DNA from: a virus
Virus record (IMG/VR): IMGVR_UViG_3300017917_004503
Location: 87,374 to 151,373 of that record
Reading direction: 5' to 3' (one strand)
DNA length: 64,000 bases
Shown: positions 44,765 to 52,465 of the stretch, one piece after another
How the letters are laid out: each line of letters opens with the position of its first letter
Numbering within the stretch: position 1 is the first letter of the stretch
Made by a program: the position numbers and the translations under genes
Notes under the pieces: model-generated
What the model was told of the DNA's origin: nothing
The model's input: only the letters and a program-made list of their open reading frames with translations
The model's database searches: none

Positions 44765-45581
44765 CATATTAAAAGCCTTAACCAGTCGAGGATCTCTTGT
44801 AATGGTTATCATTTTACTATTCTTTTTGTTCATGAGACAGTGTAATGAAACTGCTCACTTAGAAGCCGAGGTTAGAAGAGAACATAATAATTATTTGGCC
44901 CAGTTAGATAGTGTCAGAACAATTAAAAGTGAGAATGGTCATTTGATACAGGAGAAATCTACTTTCCAATTAAAAATCTCTGAATTGTCATCTGAACAAA
45001 AGGATCTAATAAAAAGACTTGAATTGAAAAGTAATGGTAGAGGAACAACACCTAAGAGCGTAATTCAAACTGTTGGTAACATTAAGGACGATAAGATTTT
45101 TGTAAAATCGAGTGTTTCTAAAGATACTAGTGGTTTAGAAACGATAAACTTTGTCTATGAACCAACTTTACCAGGAAAGAATAGATTGAAAATTACAGGA
45201 AAGACTCCTTATGAAATTAATTTGAAAAGAAATCCTAATGACTCTTTAAATTATATTACATCGATAATACCAGGTACAACTAATCTTTCATTAGAACAGA
45301 GTATTGATATAGTAACAGCTATTTACCAGGATCCTAAAACAAAAAGATTAATGACCAGGGTAACTACCGACTACCCAAATCTCACATTTAGCGATATTAA
45401 TTCTTTTGAGGTAACCGACAATCCCGAAACGAGAAAGGCTCTAAAATCTGCAAGAAAGGAATTTGGCCTTGGGATTCATCTTGGTTATGGTATATCTGGA
45501 TCTTCGACAGGAATGAATCCCGGTATTTATTTAGGATTTGGTCTTCATTACTCTCCGAAGTTTTTACAATTTGGAAAATAA
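44748..45581 (+). CDS. Membrane-anchored coiled-coil protein with outer-membrane-like C-terminus (possible spanin)
   Basis: 277 residues. N-terminus KNLGNILKALTSRG is positive and followed by a hydrophobic helix at about 16-30 (SLVMVIILLFFLFM), giving an N-in anchor with a periplasmic body. Residues about 35-105 are coiled coil (LEAEVRREHNNYLAQLDSV, KISELSSEQKDLIKRLE). The middle is beta-rich. The C-terminal 40 residues are two amphipathic Gly-rich strands (FGLGIHLGYGI, GIYLGFGLHYSP), like a beta-hairpin for the outer membrane. A chain that links inner and outer membranes is what a unimolecular spanin does in phage lysis. The resemblance to Bacteroidota DUF6808-type proteins is my impression only. 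Confidence 0.5.
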   Translation: MKNLGNILKALTSRGSLVMVIILLFFLFMRQCNETAHLEAEVRREHNNYLAQLDSVRTIKSENGHLIQEKSTFQLKISELSSEQKDLIKRLELKSNGRGTTPKSVIQTVGNIKDDKIFVKSSVSKDTSGLETINFVYEPTLPGKNRLKITGKTPYEINLKRNPNDSLNYITSIIPGTTNLSLEQSIDIVTAIYQDPKTKRLMTRVTTDYPNLTFSDINSFEVTDNPETRKALKSARKEFGLGIHLGYGISGSSTGMNPGIYLGFGLHYSPKFLQFGK

Positions 45582-45592
45582 AATTTTAAAAA

Positions 45593-47878
45593 ATGTCATT
45601 TAGCAGCACTTCAAAATATGTCCAACTTACTCCGTATCTTCTTATGGAGTACATGTATGCTGACGAACCACAACCCGAATCCTATTTTGTTAATAGTGGA
45701 CCTGTAACAGTTGGATATCAGAAGCTGATAAATGGGTATGCGTCCAATAGTGTTCAAGTATTCAATCCTAATTCTGATTTTGATATAACACATAACACTG
45801 CTAATAATAGTGTGGTACAGATTGCTACAAATTCTTTTGTGACACTTGATTCTAATCTAATCATACCTTTTAATGATTACTCTGAGAAGTTAACAGATAC
45901 CAACAATCTACCCATCACATTTCCTTCTAATTTATCTGTAGTATATGATACTGTTAGATACCATATTAGAGCAGGATATACCTTGAATAACACAGATGGA
46001 ATAATTTTACAAATCGAATTGCAAGATCAAAACCTGAGTTATGTTACAATTTCACAAATCTTGCTACAGAAAGGAACCCAACAGGAATATACCCTAAATC
46101 CGAATCCTGTAACAATTGGATCAAATATTTATGATAAATATTTTGAAATAAAAATTCCAAATTCGCTAGATATGAACAACAAATATCTAGCGGCTTCAAG
46201 TAGTTTTAAACCACAAACACTAGCCTCTTTAATCAGTCAAAGTGGAAATGGATTTGTTTACGGAGCTCCTATGAGAATTGGGGTTTGGCAGGTTCAAAGT
46301 ACTATCGATTTTGAAGGATATTCTAGATATGATTCTGCTAGAATTGCTTTATTGTCTCTTGAAGCTGAAGATCCTTTTTCGAATATAGGTGCTACAATCA
46401 AAATTTCAGATCAAGGTCAGTTTTTTGAATACTATGCAACCGATAATGAAGGATTTATTGAGGATTTCATACTGTTTCAGAATTCAATTGGGAATAGCTA
46501 TTATATTAGTCACAAGATAGAAGTCCTAGAACAAATAGGAACTGCAGTTATACAAACATCTAGCTTTGAATCTATTCAAACGACAGCATATGATTCACCC
46601 AATTATTATCGTCCAATAGTTAGGAATGCAGCTTATTCAGTTTCTTTTACATTGAGATACACTATGTCTTTAATTAATAATGTTGATCAAAGTAGAGTAA
46701 TAAGAATATCTTCATACACATCAGATAATCCTGCTAACTGGGGATTGACAATAACTCAAATACAGCTACAAAATCTTCCTCAGGTACAGAAAATCTATAA
46801 TAGAGTTTATGACCAACCTTCGATAACTATGGGTAACAATGGGTCACTTCAACCTAGAGAGATTCTAAAATATACTAATGTTTTCATTCAGCAGAATTAC
46901 GTAACAGCAACAAGTAATAATCTAACTTTTTCTTCAGGTACTTTGGCAGAGTCAGTGGGAACAACTTCAGTTACTGCTGTCGGATCTGGTAAATTAACTA
47001 TTTCAATTTCACCTTTTGATAACTATTATAAATTCAAATTTATAAAGAATGTAGCGAACGGAACACCTTCTGCTATTGATTTGAGTGATAGTGGATTATT
47101 TAAACTTGCATTTCTCGACAAGGCAGGAAATAAAACTTATATCCCTGCTTTAGCAGACTTAACGATAGCCAGACCATCTTCGGGAGAACTTGCTTTTAAG
47201 ATTGACGAGTCAACCTCAGGTAAAATTCTACAGTTTACTGATAGAAGATTTTTCATAACCAACGGTGGAGGTGCTACTGGTTCAGTCTCAAGTCCTCCAG
47301 CTACACAATTAGCAGCAGCAACTACTGGAACTACTCCTGAAGCTGCGAGAAGAACCGCAGCAATTGTAAATTCTGTTGCTTCGGTTACCAATCAGTCAAC
47401 TTCAGTTTTATATTGGGGATACTGGAAAAAAGACGGAGAATCTGACGTTGTGGTTCCAACTACACCGGCTCCTCCTGTTTCATCTGGATCTGGAGCAAGA
47501 GTTCTAGGAACAATCGGTGGAGTTACAAATGCTCCTAAACCAGCAATAAGCCAAATAGCACCTCCAGCTTCTCAAACTATTTCAGATGTCAGAATATCTG
47601 ATGGCGGGCCTCAGGCTAAACCTAGTTTAACAGGCAGCGCTTTAATTTCTGCACTATCAGCTCAAATTGATGGATATAAAGCAACCGGATGGGCTGATCA
47701 AACAATAATAACATATTTTTTAACCCCAGGTAGAGCTGGATATTTACAGTATCCTGGATTAACAAAAGAACAATTTGTTACTGCTGCTGAAGGGATATTA
47801 GCTCCTTCTAGCTTACAGTCTCTTGTTAGTCCTAACAGAGGGAAAAGAAATGGTGGATCTACTGTTGGTCCAGTTTAA
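45593..47878 (+). CDS. Virion structural protein, 761 aa
   Basis: No family recognised. Starts MSFSSTSKYVQLTPYLLMEY in a leader ending tttaaaaaATG. Long beta-rich body with many Asn/Ser/Tyr residues; YRPIVRNAAYSVSFTLRYTM and IYNRVYDQPSITMGNNGS are distinctive. From about residue 560 to 665 it becomes a low-complexity Ala/Thr/Pro/Gly linker (SSPPATQLAAATTGTT, VVPTTPAPPVSSGSG). The final 70 residues form a small helical domain (LISALSAQIDGYKATGWADQ, LTKEQFVTAAEGIL) resembling a peptide-binding or attachment domain. Likely virion component by composition and neighbourhood. Confidence 0.5.
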   Translation: MSFSSTSKYVQLTPYLLMEYMYADEPQPESYFVNSGPVTVGYQKLINGYASNSVQVFNPNSDFDITHNTANNSVVQIATNSFVTLDSNLIIPFNDYSEKLTDTNNLPITFPSNLSVVYDTVRYHIRAGYTLNNTDGIILQIELQDQNLSYVTISQILLQKGTQQEYTLNPNPVTIGSNIYDKYFEIKIPNSLDMNNKYLAASSSFKPQTLASLISQSGNGFVYGAPMRIGVWQVQSTIDFEGYSRYDSARIALLSLEAEDPFSNIGATIKISDQGQFFEYYATDNEGFIEDFILFQNSIGNSYYISHKIEVLEQIGTAVIQTSSFESIQTTAYDSPNYYRPIVRNAAYSVSFTLRYTMSLINNVDQSRVIRISSYTSDNPANWGLTITQIQLQNLPQVQKIYNRVYDQPSITMGNNGSLQPREILKYTNVFIQQNYVTATSNNLTFSSGTLAESVGTTSVTAVGSGKLTISISPFDNYYKFKFIKNVANGTPSAIDLSDSGLFKLAFLDKAGNKTYIPALADLTIARPSSGELAFKIDESTSGKILQFTDRRFFITNGGGATGSVSSPPATQLAAATTGTTPEAARRTAAIVNSVASVTNQSTSVLYWGYWKKDGESDVVVPTTPAPPVSSGSGARVLGTIGGVTNAPKPAISQIAPPASQTISDVRISDGGPQAKPSLTGSALISALSAQIDGYKATGWADQTIITYFLTPGRAGYLQYPGLTKEQFVTAAEGILAPSSLQSLVSPNRGKRNGGSTVGPV

Positions 47879-47892
47879 AAAAATAATATAAG

Positions 47893-48441
47893 ATGATTTT
47901 AAATCCAAAAGGCAGTAGTTTTTATTTCAATTTTCCTAAAGGCTTTTTTTCTGAAAGAGTTGTTTCCAAATACACTAAATACATCGAGAAACAGCCTTCT
48001 CCCTTCGAAAACGTTCCGCAGTACGTGAATAGTACTATACAGTCGATTTCATTCCCTAGCTTAAATATTGACAGCGTTGAGCAAGTAAGACCTTTGGGCA
48101 AGAAGGTTAGCTATAAAAGTTCTACTCCTCTGCAGGATTTATTTTCTAAAGACATAAGTATAAATTTTAAGGCTGCTGATGGATTCGTTAATTATTTTAT
48201 AATGCTTGACACTGTTCTTGATTTTTTAAATTTTGGAAATCCTCAAGTCTTTATTCAAACTTTGCCATTAAGGGTTATGGATGGTGAAGGAAACATAGTA
48301 TTCTCTGTTGAATTCCAGGAAGTTATTTTTACTTCTTTTAGTGGATTAGAGCTCAATTACACATCAAATAACCCATCTTATACTGGCTTTACGTTGGGAT
48401 TCACATGTAACTATTTAGACGTAAAGTTTGAAGCTAAATAA
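47893..48441 (+). CDS. Tail-tube-like structural protein, 182 aa
   Basis: The length and beta pattern suit a tail tube or tube-related protein of contractile tails: VPQYVNSTIQSISFPSLNID, then LFSKDISINFKAADGFVNYF, then LPLRVMDGEGNIVFSVEFQE, LNYTSNNPSYTGFTLGFTCN. Paired long strands with a helix (YFIMLDTVLDFLNFGN) match the tube-fold layout of two orthogonal sheets. It is far from the main tail genes at the left edge, so it might instead be a second tube-like or tail-completion protein. Assignment by pattern only. Confidence 0.45.
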   Translation: MILNPKGSSFYFNFPKGFFSERVVSKYTKYIEKQPSPFENVPQYVNSTIQSISFPSLNIDSVEQVRPLGKKVSYKSSTPLQDLFSKDISINFKAADGFVNYFIMLDTVLDFLNFGNPQVFIQTLPLRVMDGEGNIVFSVEFQEVIFTSFSGLELNYTSNNPSYTGFTLGFTCNYLDVKFEAK

Positions 48442-48443
48442 GA

Positions 48444-48451
48444 GATATATA
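48444..48451 (+). promoter_or_regulatory. GATATATA octamer, candidate promoter element
   Basis: ATAAGAGATATATAGTAAAAC lies 19 nt before the ATG at 48471, directly after the structural gene stop. It marks the border between virion and DNA-metabolism genes. Confidence 0.42.
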
Positions 48452-48470
48452 GTAAAACAAATTATATAAA

Positions 48471-48710
48471 ATGAAAAAGTTTTCAGAAATTAAAGAGTTG
48501 AACGAAATGAAATACGGACAATTCTTAGGTGATTCTAAAGATCAAATGAAAAATCTTTTGGTTGCAGCTGCAGGAAATGATCAGAGAGTTCTTAATGATC
48601 TAGTTTCTAGTTTAACTGACGATCAAATGAAAAAATGCTTTGATAAGTTATCCAAAGTTTATGGATATACCGGTTCTATTGGTCAAATTGTTCACCCTGC
48701 AGTTAATTAA
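48471..48710 (+). CDS. Small protein with capsid-targeting-like leader, 79 aa
   Basis: Family not recognised. The N-terminus MKKFSEIKELNE resembles the short leader of T4 internal capsid proteins, and residues 10-12 (LNE) fit the (L/I)xE site used by T4 gp21-type prohead proteases. The rest is helical (QMKNLLVAAAGNDQRVLNDL, DDQMKKCFDKLSKVYG) and neutral to slightly basic. If the leader is real, this could be an internal virion protein. The 3-nt gap to the RuvC-like gene suggests a common transcript. Confidence 0.5.
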   Translation: MKKFSEIKELNEMKYGQFLGDSKDQMKNLLVAAAGNDQRVLNDLVSSLTDDQMKKCFDKLSKVYGYTGSIGQIVHPAVN

Positions 48711-48713
48711 TAT

Positions 48714-49439
48714 ATGTCATTTAAACAAAATCTAGTAGGTATTGACTTTTCTATCAATTCCCCATCTTTTTGCTGTTACAAGGACGGGAAATACACCTGG
48801 GGATCTTTAACAAGATCCGATAGAAGCTCAGAGTCATTAATGAAAAATTCAAAAAAGCCATTTTCAATACTAGATTCTCATCCTGACTTTGAATTGTGCT
48901 TTTTAGATAAGAACGAGCTTCCCGAAGAATATTCGGCTAGAGAAAGAGTTAAAATTACTTATTTTGAAGATATTGTTAACTCACTTTGGTCTTCGATAGA
49001 GAGAATTATGGGAGGATCTGAATTTCAAGTTGCTATGGAGGGTTTAAGTTTCTCTTCGAACGGTAACGCATTAATTGATATTTCCATGGCAACTGCACTA
49101 CTTCGTCAAAGAATAATAAATAGAGTAGGGACTGAAAATTTTCACGTTTTCTCTCCAACATCTATTAAAAAGTTTGCTTTCAAGGGTAATGCCAAGAAGG
49201 ATGAACTTTATGAAGCTTTGATAAAATTTGAGGAGACTGGAACAAATTTGGTATCTCTTACTACTATATTGGAAGAAAACAAGATTGAGTGGATTACACC
49301 TAAGAAAGTGGTGAATAAACCAGTCGATGATATTGTGGATTCAACTTGGATTACATTGTATTTAAAAAGTAAATTGGAGGAATTTTATGGAATTGAGGAA
49401 ATTTTGGAACAACAAATCGCGTCAATTGACGCAATCTAA
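48714..49439 (+). CDS. RuvC-like resolvase/nuclease
   Basis: 241 residues. The RNase H-like fold acidic residues are visible: D11 in LVGIDFSINSP (strand 1), E109 in FQVAMEGLSFSSNGN (strand 4), and D205/D206/D209 in NKPVDDIVDSTWI (C-terminal helix), with the intervening K-rich FKGNAKKDELYEAL. The 'hhGIDxS.....' and 'h..E......' order matches phage RuvC-type Holliday junction nucleases. Such enzymes resolve branched replication intermediates before packaging. Its place next to ssDNA-binding protein, primase, UvsY- and UvsW-like genes supports that. A 150-residue core plus insertions fits the family. Confidence 0.7.
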   Translation: MSFKQNLVGIDFSINSPSFCCYKDGKYTWGSLTRSDRSSESLMKNSKKPFSILDSHPDFELCFLDKNELPEEYSARERVKITYFEDIVNSLWSSIERIMGGSEFQVAMEGLSFSSNGNALIDISMATALLRQRIINRVGTENFHVFSPTSIKKFAFKGNAKKDELYEALIKFEETGTNLVSLTTILEENKIEWITPKKVVNKPVDDIVDSTWITLYLKSKLEEFYGIEEILEQQIASIDAI

Positions 49440-49623
49440 CAGATCGTATTCGGAAAGATCTTATTCCGGTTTATCATTTTTCGATCAAAAAATCTTTTCT
49501 TTTCATTTTTCAAATTTTAATGGATACATTTCTTTGCATCCCGATATAATTCTGTGTATAATTATTAAATAATCTAGGAACATTTTCAAAATAACAACTA
49601 AAAAAATAAATTTTTAAAAAATC
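49440..49623. other. 184-bp intergenic region upstream of the SSB gene
   Basis: AT-rich gap between the RuvC-like and gp32-like genes. It contains the sigma70-like promoter at 49534-49562 and a long A-rich leader (aaaaaaataaatttttaaaaaa) without Shine-Dalgarno sequence. A short open frame crossing the region (49387-49572) lies mostly on the end of the RuvC-like gene and is not supported as a gene. Confidence 0.6.
49534..49562 (+). promoter_or_regulatory. Candidate sigma70-type promoter for the ssDNA-binding protein gene
   Basis: TTGCAT (49534-49539) and TATAAT (49557-49562) are separated by 17 nt, a consensus -10 with ideal spacing and a moderate -35. The Bacteroidota -7 form TAnnTTTG is not matched. 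The start codon follows at 49624, giving an A-rich leader of about 55 nt. High expression is expected for a stoichiometric SSB. Confidence 0.45.
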
Positions 49624-50634
49624 ATGAGTAATTTAGACATCTTTAATTTGGACGCTGATGCGTTCGTAACTAAACCACAATCACAATCAGGAGGAAAGGA
49701 TTTAGATCTTTACAAACCTTATCCAGAAGACGGAAAGGACGGAGTTTACAAATCTCTTATCAGATTCGTACCGAATCCTGTTAATGCAGCAAAATCCAAG
49801 GTTCACAAGTACTACGTTTATTTGACTGATCCTTCTTCCGGGAACTCTTTCTCTGTAGATTGTCCTTCAACAGTTGGTAAAAAATCAATTCTAAAAGACC
49901 TTTTCTGGAAGCTCAAGAACTCACATTCTGCAGCAGACCAAGAACTTTCTAAAAAATTTGCCAGAAAGGAAGATTATTATTCTTTAGTTCAAATCGTTCA
50001 AGATAAAAATAAACCTGAGCTTGAAGGTAAAATCATGATCTTCAAATTTGGTAAGAAACTAAATGATTTGATCGAAGCCCAGTTAAAACCTGAATATGGA
50101 GATTCTTGTAACCCTTATGATTTATTTGAGGGTAGAGAGTTTGCAATTCATGTTAGAAAAGTTGGCGAATGGAATAACTACGATCTTTGCTCTTTTGTAG
50201 GCGAAAGAACTCCTATTAAAATTAATGGTGTTCCTATGCAGAAAAATCAAGATGATATGAAATCGATCATTGATTATTTAAACGAAGGTCCTAAGAATCT
50301 AACATCTTTTGATTATAAAGATTGGGACGATGAAACCCATGAAAAGGTTTTGGGAGTTATTAAAAGCACTGTCCCTGAAGCAAGAATAGTTAATGAGATC
50401 ATCTCTGGTGCTAACGCATCTACTTCTAAATCAACTTCTACTCCGAGCACACCGCCAGCTAACCCTAGCCCTAGCTCTAATCCTAAACCATCTGAGGTTT
50501 CTAATGACTTCTACGCTGAAGCTAACATGACTAAGGTTGGATCTAATAAAAACGATTCAGCTCCACCTTCTCCTCAGAGATCAACCCCGAATTCTTCGAT
50601 GTCATCTTTAGAGGATCTATATAACGATCTATAA
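49624..50634 (+). CDS. gp32-like single-stranded DNA-binding protein
   Basis: 336 residues, T4 gp32-like in layout. LIRFVPNP (near 45) equals the gp32 'vIRFLPs' strand. YSLVQIVQDKNKPELEGKIM and IFKFGKKLNDLI match gp32 'vlvvkDp..PenEGkvf.yrFGkki.dki'. NPYDLFEGREFAIHVRKVGE and NNYDLCSF match 'P.dl.eG.nF.lkvk.v.g..nYd.S.F'. The zinc-binding Cys/His cluster of T4 gp32 is missing: the region has only one Cys (VDCPSTVG). The C-terminal 90 residues are a Ser/Pro/Asn linker ending in an acidic, hydrophobic tip (SSLEDLYNDL), the expected protein-interaction tail. Followed by a terminator. Confidence 0.85.
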   Translation: MSNLDIFNLDADAFVTKPQSQSGGKDLDLYKPYPEDGKDGVYKSLIRFVPNPVNAAKSKVHKYYVYLTDPSSGNSFSVDCPSTVGKKSILKDLFWKLKNSHSAADQELSKKFARKEDYYSLVQIVQDKNKPELEGKIMIFKFGKKLNDLIEAQLKPEYGDSCNPYDLFEGREFAIHVRKVGEWNNYDLCSFVGERTPIKINGVPMQKNQDDMKSIIDYLNEGPKNLTSFDYKDWDDETHEKVLGVIKSTVPEARIVNEIISGANASTSKSTSTPSTPPANPSPSSNPKPSEVSNDFYAEANMTKVGSNKNDSAPPSPQRSTPNSSMSSLEDLYNDL

Positions 50635-50647
50635 AAAATTTCAAATC

Positions 50648-50679
50648 AGGACAGTTCTATAACGGGACTGTCCTTTTTT
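50648..50679 (+). terminator. Rho-independent terminator after the SSB gene
   Basis: AGGACAGT and ACTGTCCT (8-bp stem, 11-nt loop) followed by TTTTT. It separates the SSB gene from the primase gene, only 9 nt before the primase ATG, so the primase must rely on readthrough or overlap with the SSB message. Confidence 0.85.
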
Positions 50680-50687
50680 AATTTAAG

Positions 50688-51752
50688 ATGGAAGTAGAAA
50701 AAATCGAAAGATTTGTTCATGAAATTCTTGTTAAAGAATTTCACAACAATCCGGGGAAACAAAATGTTTTCAAGGCAGGAAATCGCTTGAATTTTTCTTG
50801 TCCATATTGTGGAGATTCTATAGATCCCAGAAAGAAGAGAGGAAACTTCTATTTAGATACTCTTGCATACAAATGCTATAACGGAGGATGTGGTATATTT
50901 AAAGATCTATTAAGTTTTTTCAGAGATTTTGGATTTTATAATAAACTATCATCTGATGATAAGAATGATGTTAAAGCCATCTTAGATGAGAATAGAAACA
51001 AGAGGAGAACCATTTACGGGAAGGTTGATATTTCATATTTTTTTGAAAATGACATTTCCAATATTCTCATAGACAGAAAGTATTTCATGGAATCTCTAAA
51101 GCTTCAAGAAGTTTATGGCTCTAAGATCCAGAAATACATTCAGAGAAGAGGTCAAAAATTAGATTCTAGATTTGCTTGGGATCCTAAGTATGAGAGACTC
51201 TATCTTTTTAATCTTACTCCCGATGATAAAATATTGGGACTTCAAGTTAGAAATATGGATTCTTTTAAAGGATCTAGTAAATATTTAACATATAAACTCA
51301 GCGGGATTTATGAAAAAATCTTAAAAATTAACGATGAGAAAATCATCGAAGAAGCAAAGACTGTAGATCCAATCTCTCATGTTTTTGGTATCGGATTTTT
51401 AGATTTTGGCCTTGATATTACAGTTTTTGAAGGTCCAATGGATTCTTGGCTTTGGCCGAATTCTGTTGGATTGTGCTCAGTTGAAAACCGATTTCCATTC
51501 GAAGTTGAAAACGTTCGATTTTGGTATGACTGGGATAAAGCAGGTAATGACAAATCAGTTGAATTGTTAAGTAAGGGCCAAAGCGTTTTTAATTGGGGAA
51601 AATTTCTAGAAGAGAATGATATAACTAAGAATAGAAAATGGGATTTGAATGACCTTGTCATACATCTTAGATCGACTGGAAAAAAAATAAAAAGATTTGA
51701 AAAATATTTTACAGATGATGCACTTGACCTTGGATACTTTATTGACAAATGA
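50688..51752 (+). CDS. DnaG-type DNA primase (T4 gp61-like)
   Basis: 354 residues. The N-terminal zinc ribbon has C38-P-Y-C41 and C63-x4-C68 (SCPYCGDS, KCYNGGCG). The Toprim domain has E248 in VFEGPMDSW and the DxD motif D281-W-D283 in FWYDWDKAGND. A basic region follows (RSTGKKIKRFEKYF). Length equals T4 gp61 (342). Primases lay RNA primers on ssDNA for the lagging strand. Neighbouring SSB, UvsY- and UvsW-like genes make this a T4-type replication and recombination cluster. The gene overlaps the next small ORF at its 3' end. Confidence 0.85.
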   Translation: MEVEKIERFVHEILVKEFHNNPGKQNVFKAGNRLNFSCPYCGDSIDPRKKRGNFYLDTLAYKCYNGGCGIFKDLLSFFRDFGFYNKLSSDDKNDVKAILDENRNKRRTIYGKVDISYFFENDISNILIDRKYFMESLKLQEVYGSKIQKYIQRRGQKLDSRFAWDPKYERLYLFNLTPDDKILGLQVRNMDSFKGSSKYLTYKLSGIYEKILKINDEKIIEEAKTVDPISHVFGIGFLDFGLDITVFEGPMDSWLWPNSVGLCSVENRFPFEVENVRFWYDWDKAGNDKSVELLSKGQSVFNWGKFLEENDITKNRKWDLNDLVIHLRSTGKKIKRFEKYFTDDALDLGYFIDK

Positions 51753-51990
51753 TCCTAGCTCTGGCTTAGATATGACTGGTGAATGGGAAGAAGAATGTAA
51801 CATTCGAAATTCTCCTAAAATGAAATTTCCATTGAAGCTCATAGATGATTCTATGGAAAAAGTAGATCTAACGTTTGGAGAACCTGAATTAAAAGATCCA
51901 GAACCCAAAAAGAAAAAAAAGTTACAAGATCACAAAATTATAAATGTTGGACAGGGTTCCAAAAAAGAAAAAAAGAAAAGATTATTCTAA
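51715..51990 (+). CDS. Small charged protein between primase and UvsY-like gene
   Basis: Start uncertain: ATG at 51715 (overlapping the primase end) or 51772 just after the primase stop; a TTG at 51697 is in frame as well. The C-terminal 70 residues are strongly charged: acidic and hydrophobic (FPLKLIDDSMEKVDLTFGEP) then Lys-rich (PKKKKKLQ, KKEKKKRLF). No family is recognised. It overlaps the next start by one base (TAATG), so translational coupling with the UvsY-like protein is likely. It may be a partner of recombination or late transcription factors; this is only a guess from position. Confidence 0.5.
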   Translation: MMHLTLDTLLTNDPSSGLDMTGEWEEECNIRNSPKMKFPLKLIDDSMEKVDLTFGEPELKDPEPKKKKKLQDHKIINVGQGSKKEKKKRLF

Positions 51991-52433
51991 TGTCAACAGA
52001 AAAAACAGATTTTAATAAACTCTTTGAACAAGAGAGATCAGAGTGGAAAGAAAACATTCAGGTTATAGCCCTTCAAATGAAAGATATCAAAACTCTTGCT
52101 AAAGCTCAGGTTGATCTTTTTAGTCAGAGACAGATTTTACTTGAATATAGTTATAAACTAGCCTCAATAGTTACTAAACTAAATTCTAAACTAAGTTCAG
52201 AAAAAGCTAAAAAATTAAGAGAATATTCTGAAAGAACTGATGTTAGATATGGTTCGACAGAAAAAAACGTTTTGATCGAGGGTGATTTAACGGAGATCTC
52301 CGAAAAAATAGAACTTGTGGAGGGACATAGAAAATTTTTAGATCAAACTGTGCAAACTGTTGACCATATGCTTTACGCAATAAAAAATAGGATTGCACTG
52401 GAAGATTATCTAAGAGGATCTACAGTAAAATAA
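51990..52433 (+). CDS. UvsY-like recombination mediator
   Basis: 147 residues, close to T4 UvsY (137). Almost fully helical: QVIALQMKDIKTLAKAQVDL, LLEYSYKLASIVTKLNSKL, then a short loop RTDVRYGSTEKN and helices LVEGHRKFLDQTVQTVDHML, YAIKNRIALEDYLRG. The T4 counterpart also has helix, basic loop, then a helix ending 'aIk.....'. In T4, uvsY stands directly beside uvsW; here the UvsW-like helicase follows 32 nt later. UvsY loads the UvsX recombinase onto gp32-coated DNA. No UvsX is seen in this window. Weak sequence match strengthened by synteny. Confidence 0.55.
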   Translation: MSTEKTDFNKLFEQERSEWKENIQVIALQMKDIKTLAKAQVDLFSQRQILLEYSYKLASIVTKLNSKLSSEKAKKLREYSERTDVRYGSTEKNVLIEGDLTEISEKIELVEGHRKFLDQTVQTVDHMLYAIKNRIALEDYLRGSTVK

Positions 52434-52465
52434 GTGTAAATTTAGATTTACCGAAGTAAAATTAA

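Noticed and set aside
49387-49572. Short + strand frame after the RuvC-like gene
   Set aside because: It overlaps the end of the RuvC-like gene and the promoter region, with a low-complexity product and no recognisable features.
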